DNA of 27,717 nucleotides from Vicinamibacteria bacterium (lineage in GTDB: Bacteria > Acidobacteriota > Vicinamibacteria > Vicinamibacterales > UBA2999), in contig JAICQE010000037.1 in NCBI GenBank assembly GCA_025938035.1, forward strand, positions 1-27,717, in the 5' to 3' direction. A program made the position numbers and the translations under genes. Each line of letters starts with the position of its first letter. Position 1 is the stretch's first letter. Of the stretch, positions 7,686 through 15,022 are shown piece after piece. The notes below the pieces were generated by a model. That model saw nothing but the letters and a program-made list of their open reading frames with translations. It ran no database searches and was not told the origin of the DNA.

Positions 7686-9255
7686 TCGCCGCTACCCTCC
7701 CCGGCAGCTTCCGCCAGATGCGGAAGTCGGACGCATAGGTCCAAGCCCAACGGGCCGACCGCATATCGGGACGGCGTTGCAGGCGGTCATCAACCGTGCG
7801 CTGGCGACGAAGAGCGGCGGCGTGTTCATCCTGCGGATCGAAGATACCGACCGCGCCCGGCTGGTGCCCGGTGCGGTCGCCGAGATCATTGAGGCATTGA
7901 AGTGGCTCGGTGTCGAGGCGGACGAGGGACCGGCTGGCAGCGGCCCGTACGCACCGTACGAGCAGAGCGAACGGCTTCCCCTGTACAGCGCCGCGGCGGT
8001 GCAGCTCATTGCCGACGGTCACGCCTACCGCTGCTTTTGCACGCCTGAACGACTCGAGAGCGTCCGGCAGGCGCAGGCGGCGCGGGGGATGCCCACGCGT
8101 TACGACGGCATGTGCCGCGCGCTGACCGCGGCCGATGTTGCCGAGCGGATCGCCCGCGGCGAACAGTCGGTTGTTCGCATGCGCGTTCCGAGCGGCGAGG
8201 CGATTACGTTTCACGATCTGGCGCGCGGGGCCATCACGATCCAGAGCACCGAGGTAGACGACGCGGTGATCCTCAAGTCGGATGGGTTTCCGACGTATCA
8301 CCTCGCGGTCGTCGTCGACGACCACTTCATGCGCGTCACGACGGTCATCCGGGGTGAGGAGTGGATCTCGTCCACGCCGAAGCACATCCTGCTGTATCGC
8401 GCCTTCGGCTGGACGCCCCCACGATTTCTGCATACGGCGCTGTTGCGCGATGCGAAAGGGCGCAAGCTCTCGAAGCGCACCGGTGACACCTCGATCGGAT
8501 ACTACCGATCGCAGGGCATCCTGCCGGAGGCGTTCCGTAACTTCCTGACCCGTATCGTGTGGTTCCATCCCGAGTCGAAGGACGTCTACGACCCGTCGGA
8601 CTTCACCTCGCACTTCGAGCTGCGGCAGCTCAGCGTGTCCGGCCCGGTTGTCGATCCGGCGTTGCTTCTGCACATCAACGGGCTGTACATGCGACGGCTT
8701 GGACCGGACGTCCTGTTCGAACGGGTGAGTGCACACCTGCGGGAGCTGTCGGCGCAGGGCGAGGGCTTTGCCGATACCTTCGAGGGCGCCACCGGCGAGG
8801 TGATTACACGCGAGGCGCTGGAGACGTTCATCACGGCGTTCACCGCGGACCGTGCCAAGGCGATCAGAATCCTTTCCCTGGAGCCCGAACGATTCAAGCG
8901 TCTGGTCGACGTCCTGATTCAGGGGCGCGTCTATTACGATGAGTTCTTCGAGCCGCCGGCGGCCGACAAGCTGACGGCGCAGATGGAAGCTCCGTCGGCG
9001 GTGCGGGCATTCCTCGAAGTGATGCGTGAGCGTCACGACCAGCTCGTCACGTCGAAGGCGTCGTGGGACGCATTCGTGCGTGACTACGCCGCTCGGATCG
9101 GCCTCAAGCCGGGAAAGGTCTTCATGACGCTGCGACTCGCCGTCACGGGGACGGCGATGTCGCCGCCACTCTTCGAAGTCCTGCAGCTGCTGTCACCGGA
9201 TAACGTACGGCGCCGGCTCACGCTGACGATTGATCGGTTGCCATCCGACGCATGA
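7660..9255 (+). CDS. gltX: Glutamyl-tRNA synthetase
   Basis: Class I aminoacyl-tRNA synthetase of 531 residues that charges tRNA-Glu. Signatures are RIGPSPTGRPHIGTAL (HIGH-type motif at residues 35-38), LRIEDTDR, the Cys-x-Cys...Tyr-x3-Cys zinc-binding pattern (C125, C127, Y148, C152), and KLSKR at 269-273 for the KMSKS loop. The C-terminal half is helical, as in anticodon-binding domains. Whether it also charges tRNA-Gln (non-discriminating) cannot be decided here. It starts inside the malQ 3' end; TAGCCT at 7645-7650 could be a weak -10 box 9 nt upstream. An ATGA overlap at the stop leads into a 19-codon frame (9252-9311) of no recognised meaning. Confidence 0.96.
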   Translation: MVLTLDDYDRRYPPRQLPPDAEVGRIGPSPTGRPHIGTALQAVINRALATKSGGVFILRIEDTDRARLVPGAVAEIIEALKWLGVEADEGPAGSGPYAPYEQSERLPLYSAAAVQLIADGHAYRCFCTPERLESVRQAQAARGMPTRYDGMCRALTAADVAERIARGEQSVVRMRVPSGEAITFHDLARGAITIQSTEVDDAVILKSDGFPTYHLAVVVDDHFMRVTTVIRGEEWISSTPKHILLYRAFGWTPPRFLHTALLRDAKGRKLSKRTGDTSIGYYRSQGILPEAFRNFLTRIVWFHPESKDVYDPSDFTSHFELRQLSVSGPVVDPALLLHINGLYMRRLGPDVLFERVSAHLRELSAQGEGFADTFEGATGEVITREALETFITAFTADRAKAIRILSLEPERFKRLVDVLIQGRVYYDEFFEPPAADKLTAQMEAPSAVRAFLEVMRERHDQLVTSKASWDAFVRDYAARIGLKPGKVFMTLRLAVTGTAMSPPLFEVLQLLSPDNVRRRLTLTIDRLPSDA

Positions 9256-9365
9256 GCACCGGTACCGCGGAGAAGACGAGTCAGGCTATCGCGTTTTTCA
9301 AATGTGTCTAGCGCGGATTTCGATGGCGTGGCGCGAACCCGCGCTACACGCATCTGGAAGACGTT

Positions 9366-11303
9366 CTAGCGCGTTGTTCCGAGCTCGGCCGGCTTCTGCG
9401 GCACGGCGGGGAAGAACGCCTGTTTGGCGCCGAGGCGGTGGCCGGCGGGGATGGGCACTCCCATCTCGTCGACGCGAAAGACCTCCGCAGGCAGACGCAG
9501 CGATTGCCGGACGCGGTCCATCGTTTCCGGAACGAATGGATACAGCATGATCATCAGCGTTTTCAGCACGTAAAACGACGAATACAGTCCATTGCGGCGG
9601 CTCTCTTCGGGGTGCCGATCGTCGTGCGGTTTGAACTGCGTGAAGAGACTGTTGATCTGGCGCGCGTAGGTCTCGATTTCATAGAGCAGCGTCGAATATT
9701 CGGCGCGCGACATCGCCTTCACGTATCGCTGTGCCATCTTCACGGTCGTGGCCACGACCTTCTCGTTCAGGACGCCATCCGGAACCATGCCATCGAACTT
9801 CGAGTGTGCGGCCGAGATGGGGCGCTCCAGCGCCGCGTTGATGGGGCCGGCAAGAAACCGGTTGCGATCGCGGAACGCGTCGAGGTCGAAGTTCGCAGCC
9901 TTTTCCTGCAGGTTCGACAACGCCAGGAAATAGCGGACCTGATCGGCCGAGAAGTCATCGAGCAGCTGATCGGCGGTCACGAAATTCCCCCGCGACTTGC
10001 TCATCTTCTCGCCGTCGACCTTCAGGTGATAACAGCCGACGACGTCCGTCAGCTGATGGTCGCCTGCGCCAGGCAGCCGGTGCGGATCGCTCTGCGCCCC
10101 GAGCCACAGCGCGCCCTGCATGACGACGTAGAAGTAGACATTGTCCTGGCCGATGAACTGTGCCACTTGCGCCGTCGGGTTCTTCCAGAACTCGGCGTAT
10201 CGCTCCGGGTCTTCGCCGCGCCGCGCGAGCGCAAGCTGGGTGAACGCGATTGGGGCCAGCAGCGATTCGGGCCAGACGTACAGCGTCTTGCCCGCCATCT
10301 CCGGGTCGAGATCGTCCGGCAAGGGCACACCCCACGCCACGTCGCGCGTGATTGAGCGGTGCGCCCAGCCATCGAGCAGTACCGTTGCCACGCCGGCCTC
10401 CGAGAGCATCGTCCGCGCGCGTGCGAGGGCATCCGTGCTGTCGAACTGCAGCGCGATCTGTCGGCGTGGTGCCGACTGGCGCTTGTGGACGGGAAGCGCC
10501 GCCTTGAGGGCCGTGTACGCGCTTTCCGACCCGCCCTCGAAGGCGAGCGTCGGCAGGACGGTGTTGATCGCTTCGTTGTACACGACGTTGCGCCACTGAC
10601 CAGCCTTGCCGGAAATCCACGCCCGCAGGGTGTCGGCGACATGCCACATGTCGAGCCACCAATGCACGGTGTCGCGCAGCTCCGGGACGGCGTCGCTGAT
10701 CGCACTGCGCGGGTCAACGAGATCGCTCGGGTCGTAGCGGGCGCCGCATCGGTCGCATTCGTCGCTCATCGCGCTGTCGTTGTCGCACTGCGGATTCGGA
10801 CAGCGTCCGCGCACGAGCCGATCCTGCAGGAACCGCTTGACGACGGGGTCGTACCACTGGCGTGTCGTGCGCTTCTGCAACATGCCGTTGTGGTGGATCC
10901 GCCGGAGGAAATCGCCGACCAGCCGCGTCGTGATCGCCAGGCACTCCGGTTGCGACGTCCCCGAATACACGTCGAAGCTGATGTGGTATCGCTCGAGCGT
11001 TGCGCTCTGCCGCGCGTGAATGTCGCGTACGAACTCGGTCACCGGGACGCCCGCGCGCAGCGCGGCCAACTCGCTCGCGGAGCCGTGGTCGTCGCTGCCG
11101 CACACGTACAACACGTTCTCGCCGCCGATCAACATGCGCAGCCAGCGGGCGTAGATGTCCGCAGGGACGTGGGCGCCGGCAAGATGACCGAGGTGCACCG
11201 GGCCGTTGGCGTACGGCATCCCTGCCGTCACGATCGCGCGGGTGGGCCTGTGAATTCGGCTCTTGATGAGTTCAAGTGTGGGTGGAGGAACCGCGACAGA
11301 CAC
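9366..11303 (-). CDS. metG: Methionyl-tRNA synthetase with an internal insertion
   Basis: Class I synthetase of 645 residues that charges tRNA-Met. Visible motifs are the HLGH form of HIGH at 37-40 (PYANGPVHLGH), a zinc knuckle of four cysteines (C168, C173, C183, C186), the ITRDVAWGVPLP block, and KMSKS at 433-437. The knuckle and the following ELRDTVHWW resemble the E. coli type. About residues 245-310 is an insertion where canonical enzymes have a short helical link before ITRD-WG. No C-terminal EMAP-type tRNA-binding domain is present, so the length comes from the insertion and the helical C-terminus. The GTG start at 11303 lies 16 nt after the rmuC stop, and the two genes are probably co-transcribed. 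A start closer to the IVTAGMPYANG block is possible. Confidence 0.95.
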   Translation of the reverse strand: MSVAVPPPTLELIKSRIHRPTRAIVTAGMPYANGPVHLGHLAGAHVPADIYARWLRMLIGGENVLYVCGSDDHGSASELAALRAGVPVTEFVRDIHARQSATLERYHISFDVYSGTSQPECLAITTRLVGDFLRRIHHNGMLQKRTTRQWYDPVVKRFLQDRLVRGRCPNPQCDNDSAMSDECDRCGARYDPSDLVDPRSAISDAVPELRDTVHWWLDMWHVADTLRAWISGKAGQWRNVVYNEAINTVLPTLAFEGGSESAYTALKAALPVHKRQSAPRRQIALQFDSTDALARARTMLSEAGVATVLLDGWAHRSITRDVAWGVPLPDDLDPEMAGKTLYVWPESLLAPIAFTQLALARRGEDPERYAEFWKNPTAQVAQFIGQDNVYFYVVMQGALWLGAQSDPHRLPGAGDHQLTDVVGCYHLKVDGEKMSKSRGNFVTADQLLDDFSADQVRYFLALSNLQEKAANFDLDAFRDRNRFLAGPINAALERPISAAHSKFDGMVPDGVLNEKVVATTVKMAQRYVKAMSRAEYSTLLYEIETYARQINSLFTQFKPHDDRHPEESRRNGLYSSFYVLKTLMIMLYPFVPETMDRVRQSLRLPAEVFRVDEMGVPIPAGHRLGAKQAFFPAVPQKPAELGTTR

Positions 11304-11319
11304 TTCCCATCATGGTACG

Positions 11320-12594
11320 TCAACCTTGGCCGACGTCCTCGAGTCCAACGGCCTGAGCGACGCCCGCCTCTTCCAGCTCCAGCAGGCCGGCCTGCTTCAG
11401 CGTGCGCGGTACCGTGGCGATCGGTTCGGCCGCCGGAAGCTCCGGCGCCGTCGTCACGTTCAGGTCGCGGAGCTTTCGCGCCCCCGGCAGCACGCGCGCC
11501 TCGAACGAGGCGGCCGCGCTGTTGTACGCCTGCACCGCCCCGTCGAGCCTGCGGCGCAGATCGTCGAAGTGTCGCGCCAGCACACCCAGACGTTCGTACA
11601 GCTCCCGTCCGAGTGCGGCCACTTCACGGTAATTCTCCGCCAGTGCTTCCTGACGCCACGTGTGCGCAACCGTCGTCAGCAATGCAATGAGCGTGATCGG
11701 GCTCGCCAGCAGAATCCGCTGCTGCAGGCCGTGTTCGATGAGGCCCAGATCGTGCTGCAGGGCGGCGCTGAACAGCGTCTCACCGGGCAGGAACATCACG
11801 ACCATTTCCGGGGAGTTGTCGAGCGCTTCCCAGTAGCCCTTGCTGCCCAGTTTGTCCATGTGCTCGCGCACCTGACGGGCGTGCGCCTGCAGCTTCACCG
11901 CCCGCGCCTCGTCGTCGGTGGCTTCCTGCGCGTCGAGAAAGGCTTCGAGTGGAGCCTTGGCATCGACGACGATGCGTTTGCCGCCGGGCAGATGGACGAT
12001 CAGATCCGGCCGCAGTCGTCCGCTTTCGGTCAGCAGCGCCGGCTGTTCGTCGAAGTCGCACCGCTCGACCATCCCCGCGATCTCCACGACACGCCGCAGC
12101 TGCATCTCGCCCCAGCGGCCGCGGACCGCTGGTGTCCGCAGGGCCCGCGAGAGTTTCTCGGCGGACGATCCGACAGCCGAAATCTGTTCGCGCAGCATCG
12201 AGTAGGCGGCGACACGCTCGTGCTCGACCTTGCCGAGCCGGTCATCGACCCGCTTCAGGGTTTCGGTGATCGGCTGGTGATAACCCTCGAACGAAGTTTT
12301 CGCCAGGTCGAAGAACGATGTCCGGTTGTCTTTGAGCGCGTCAGCCGCCAGCGATTGAAACGCCTCACGCAGACGTGCGTCGGCCTTGTCCAGCAGCTCC
12401 TGCGTCGAGCCGAGCGACTGCTTGTGGCGCTCAACCTCGTCGCGAAGCCACTTGTTGTCCTGCTCGACCGCGGCCAGCTGTGCCGCCATGGCACCGCGCG
12501 TTTCGGCGAGCTGCCGCCCCGCAAGCGCGCGCACCAGGATCGCCGACACAACCGCCGTGATCGCGACCGCGACGACGAAAACCAGGGGCGTCAT
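11320..12594 (-). CDS. rmuC: DNA recombination protein RmuC
   Basis: Protein of 424 residues. Residues 1-25 form one transmembrane helix, residues about 25-110 a long coiled coil, and the remainder the RmuC domain. Hallmarks are RGRWGEMQLRRVVEIAGM, a nuclease-like core with RPDLIVHLPGGKRIVVDAKAPLEAF (Asp and D-x-K of a PD-(D/E)xK-type fold), and FLPGETLFSAAL. RmuC limits recombination at short inverted repeats in E. coli and is predicted to be a membrane-anchored nuclease. That is of interest here because inverted and tandem heptamer repeats occur in the same window, although this proximity may be coincidence. metG follows 16 nt downstream. The gene is divergent from the DUF1015 gene. No clear Shine-Dalgarno precedes the ATG. 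Confidence 0.94.
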   Translation of the reverse strand: MTPLVFVVAVAITAVVSAILVRALAGRQLAETRGAMAAQLAAVEQDNKWLRDEVERHKQSLGSTQELLDKADARLREAFQSLAADALKDNRTSFFDLAKTSFEGYHQPITETLKRVDDRLGKVEHERVAAYSMLREQISAVGSSAEKLSRALRTPAVRGRWGEMQLRRVVEIAGMVERCDFDEQPALLTESGRLRPDLIVHLPGGKRIVVDAKAPLEAFLDAQEATDDEARAVKLQAHARQVREHMDKLGSKGYWEALDNSPEMVVMFLPGETLFSAALQHDLGLIEHGLQQRILLASPITLIALLTTVAHTWRQEALAENYREVAALGRELYERLGVLARHFDDLRRRLDGAVQAYNSAAASFEARVLPGARKLRDLNVTTAPELPAAEPIATVPRTLKQAGLLELEEAGVAQAVGLEDVGQG

Positions 12595-12641
12595 TGACGT
12601 GGGATCCCCGGGAGACGGGGAGCCTCATGATAACCGACACG

Positions 12642-12647
12642 TATAAT
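12642..12647 (+). promoter_or_regulatory. Consensus -10 element (TATAAT) for DUF1015-serC, leaderless
   Basis: A perfect TATAAT ends 7 nt before the GTG at 12655, so the transcript should start at or within a base or two of the start codon. The 54 bp upstream to rmuC contain a small hairpin (CCCCG...CGGGG near 12606-12620) but no recognisable -35 box. Confidence 0.65.
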
Positions 12648-12654
12648 CCGGCTA

Positions 12655-13899
12655 GTGGCCGCGCTCTTTCCTTTTCGTGCACTTCGTCCAACGCCGGCCG
12701 CTGCGAAGGACGTCGCTGCTGTGCCGTACGACGTGGTCACCACGGGCGAGGCCGCGGCGCTCGCCCATGGCAATCCGCTCAGCTTCCTGCACGTCTCACG
12801 TGCCGAAATCGATCTGCCGGCGGGAACTGATCCGTACGCGGATGCGGTGTACGACCGCGCGGTCGAGAACTTTCGCAGCTTGAAGAACGCGGCGCCGCTC
12901 GTGACGGAAGACGACGCGTCCCTCTACGTCTACCGGTTGCGAACGGGACAACACGTTCAAACAGGCGTGGCCGGCTGTTTCTCGCTCGACGAATACGATG
13001 CGGGCGGGATCAAGAAGCACGAACGGACGCGCCGCGACAAGGAGGACGACCGGACGCGCCACATGCTGGCGATCCAGGCGCAGACCGGGCCGGTATTTCT
13101 GACCTACCGCGCGATGGACGGCGTGGGAGATCTGGTCGAGCGCGCGACGGCGAAAGCGCCGCTGTTCGATTTCACGGCCGACGACGGTGTCCAGCACGTC
13201 CTCTGGGCGGTTGCACCCGCTGACAGCCGGAGTCTGCGCGAGGCGTTCGATGCCGTGCCGGCCCTGTACATCGCGGATGGCCACCACCGCGCTGCGAGCG
13301 CGGCTCGTGCCCGCGAGCAGCTTCGGTCGCAGAGTGGGCCCGGCCCGTGGGACGCCTTTCTCGGCGTCGCGTTCCCGCACGATCAGGTGCAGATCCTGGC
13401 CTACAACCGGATCGTGAAAGACCTGGCCGGCGCTTCGCCGGACCAGCTCCTGACAAGGCTGCGCCAGCAGTTCCGTGTGGAACCGGGGCCTGCCGTGCCG
13501 GTGCAGCGCGGCGATGTGTCGATGTATGTCGGTGGTCGGTGGCACACGATAGGGATCGGGGATCGGGGGTCGGGGATCGGGGATCAGGGGTCGGAGATCG
13601 GGGATCGGGGACCCTTCGATCGACTGGACGTTGACCTTCTGCAGGAGCTTGTTCTGTCGCCGATCCTCGCCATCGGCGATATCCGCACCGACAAGCGCAT
13701 CGATTTCGTTGGCGGCGCGCGCGGCACCCGATTTCTGGAGGAGGCGGTCTCATCCGGCCGTGCCGCGGCAGCCTTTTCATTGTTTCCCGTCAGCGTCGAC
13801 GATCTGATGTCGATTTCGGATGAGGGCGGCATCATGCCGCCGAAATCGACGTGGTTCGAGCCGAAGCTGCGGGACGGACTCTTATCCAATGCCTTCTAG
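12655..13899 (+). CDS. DUF1015 family protein, carrying an in-frame heptamer-repeat insert
   Basis: Protein of 414 residues matching DUF1015 throughout: an N-terminal LFPFRALRPTP, the VAAVPYDVV block, IKKHERTRRDKEDDRTRH, and YIADGHHRAASAARA near residue 205. The function is not established. The family often lies beside serine-biosynthesis genes, and here the stop overlaps serC by 11 bp. The ADGHHR motif recalls the ParB/sulfiredoxin-like motif of archaeal serine kinase SerK, so a role in serine or phosphoserine metabolism is plausible but inferred. About residues 300-320 consist of three near-identical 7-residue units (IGDRGSG type) encoded by nine DNA heptamers. They sit in a loop before DRLDVDLLQ and keep the frame. 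The GTG start is supported by the -10 element 7 nt upstream. Confidence 0.85.
   Translation: MAALFPFRALRPTPAAAKDVAAVPYDVVTTGEAAALAHGNPLSFLHVSRAEIDLPAGTDPYADAVYDRAVENFRSLKNAAPLVTEDDASLYVYRLRTGQHVQTGVAGCFSLDEYDAGGIKKHERTRRDKEDDRTRHMLAIQAQTGPVFLTYRAMDGVGDLVERATAKAPLFDFTADDGVQHVLWAVAPADSRSLREAFDAVPALYIADGHHRAASAARAREQLRSQSGPGPWDAFLGVAFPHDQVQILAYNRIVKDLAGASPDQLLTRLRQQFRVEPGPAVPVQRGDVSMYVGGRWHTIGIGDRGSGIGDQGSEIGDRGPFDRLDVDLLQELVLSPILAIGDIRTDKRIDFVGGARGTRFLEEAVSSGRAAAAFSLFPVSVDDLMSISDEGGIMPPKSTWFEPKLRDGLLSNAF
13551..13613 (+). repeat. Nine tandem heptamers, consensus GGGGATC, inside the DUF1015 gene
   Basis: Nine consecutive 7-nt units fill 63 nt exactly. Most are GGGGATC; variants are AGGGATC, GGGGGTC, AGGGGTC, GGAGATC and GGGGACC. 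Because 63 is divisible by three, the reading frame is kept. One strand is strongly G-rich, with runs of four to five G every 7 nt, so a G-quadruplex on the coding strand is possible. Confidence 0.9.
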
Positions 13900-14986
13900 C
13901 ACAGTGCACCGCATCTACAACTTTTCCGCCGGTCCGGCGGTCATGCCGCTCCAGGTGCTCGAGCAGGCGCAGCGCGAGCTCGTGTCGCTGCCGGGTGTCG
14001 GCATGTCGGTGATGGAGATCAGCCACCGATCGAAGACGTTCGAGGAGATTCTCGCGCGTGCCATCGCGGACATCCGCGAGCTGTCCGGTCTCGACGACCG
14101 GTACCAGGTGCTGCTGCTGCAGGGGGGTGCAAGCCTGCAGTTCTCGATGGTCCCGATGAATCTTCTGGGGGCCGGCCGGACAGCGGACTACATCGACACC
14201 GGCTCGTGGGCAGACAAGGCGGCCAAAGAAGCGAAACGCGTCGGAGACGTGAACGTCACCGGATCGACGAAGGCCGACAACTACAGCCGGATTCCCACTC
14301 CGGCCGAGGTGACGCTGACGGCTGGCGCCGCATATGTCCACATCACCACCAACAACACGATCGAAGGTACCGAGTGGACCGATCTCCCGGCGACCGGCCA
14401 GGTTCCGCTCGTTGCCGACGCCTCGTCGAACATCTTCAGCCGTCCGATGCCGTTCGACCGGTTCGGTCTTCTGTACGCCGGCGCGCAGAAGAACCTCGGT
14501 CCATCCGGCGTGACCCTTGTCCTGATCCGGCAGGACCTGCTCGAACGGTCTCCCGCGAACCTGCCGACGATGATGAATTACAAGGTGCAGGCGGAGAACA
14601 ACTCGCTCTACAACACGCCGCCGACGTTCGGGATCTACCTCCTTGGACTGACGATGAAGTGGTTGAAGTCGCTCGGCGGGCTGGCCGGGATAGCGGCCAT
14701 CAATCAGCGGAAAGCCGCGAAGCTGTACACCGAAGTCGATCGATCGGGCTTTTACCGCGGGACGGCACAGCAAGAGAGCCGTTCGCTGATGAACGTGACG
14801 TTCCGGCTGCCGAGCGAAGAGCTGGAAAAGCTGTTCAACAAGGAAGCCACGGCGAACGGTCTCGACGGCTTGAAGGGACACCGGTCCGTGGGCGGAATGC
14901 GGGCGTCGATTTACAACGCGTTTCCCGAGGAGGGTGTGGACGCGCTCATCGAGTTCATGCGGGAGTTCGAGAGGACGCGGGGATGA
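13889..14986 (+). CDS. serC: Phosphoserine aminotransferase
   Basis: PLP enzyme of 365 residues converting 3-phosphohydroxypyruvate and glutamate to O-phosphoserine and 2-oxoglutarate, the second step of serine synthesis. Signatures are YNFSAGPAVMP at the N-terminus, GMSVMEISHRSK, LLLQGGASLQF, ITTNNTIEGTEW, and the cofactor lysine K201 in YAGAQKNLGPSG. The C-terminal GHRSVGGMRASIYNA contains the substrate-phosphate-binding His-Arg pair. The frame is open back to 13820, but the ATG at 13889 gives the normal N-terminus and overlaps the DUF1015 stop by 11 bp, implying translational coupling. The stop codon is followed immediately (14987) by a heptamer-repeat hairpin. No serA or serB lies in the window. 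Confidence 0.96.
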   Translation: MPSSTVHRIYNFSAGPAVMPLQVLEQAQRELVSLPGVGMSVMEISHRSKTFEEILARAIADIRELSGLDDRYQVLLLQGGASLQFSMVPMNLLGAGRTADYIDTGSWADKAAKEAKRVGDVNVTGSTKADNYSRIPTPAEVTLTAGAAYVHITTNNTIEGTEWTDLPATGQVPLVADASSNIFSRPMPFDRFGLLYAGAQKNLGPSGVTLVLIRQDLLERSPANLPTMMNYKVQAENNSLYNTPPTFGIYLLGLTMKWLKSLGGLAGIAAINQRKAAKLYTEVDRSGFYRGTAQQESRSLMNVTFRLPSEELEKLFNKEATANGLDGLKGHRSVGGMRASIYNAFPEEGVDALIEFMREFERTRG

Positions 14987-15022
14987 GGAGATAGGATCTC
15001 CTATCTCCTATCTCCTGTCTCC
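14987..15022. repeat. Heptamer repeat TATCTCC with an inverted copy, between serC and pcnB
   Basis: Three direct heptamers occupy 15002-15022 (TATCTCC, TATCTCC, TGTCTCC), and an inverted copy (GGAGATA) lies at 14987-14993. Positions 14987-14996 and 14999-15008 are perfect 10-nt inverted repeats with a 2-nt centre, so RNA from either strand could fold into a hairpin. It starts on the first base after the serC stop and extends into the pcnB C-terminal codons, supplying that gene's TAG stop (15001-15003). It may act as a bidirectional terminator for these convergent genes, but there is no T-tract. Confidence 0.8.

Noticed and set aside
9252..9311. A 19-codon frame (MSTGTAEKTSQ...) overlapping the gltX stop as ATGA
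   Set aside because: It is too short, has no homologous feature I can name and lies in a 110-bp convergent gap. It may be a remnant, but there is no support for a gene.
9320..9350. Terminator between gltX and metG
   Set aside because: Only a 5-bp GC stem (GCGCG/CGCGC) is visible, and no T-run follows on either strand.
13551..13613. CRISPR array
   Set aside because: Units are 7 nt and directly abutting, with no spacers and no cas genes.
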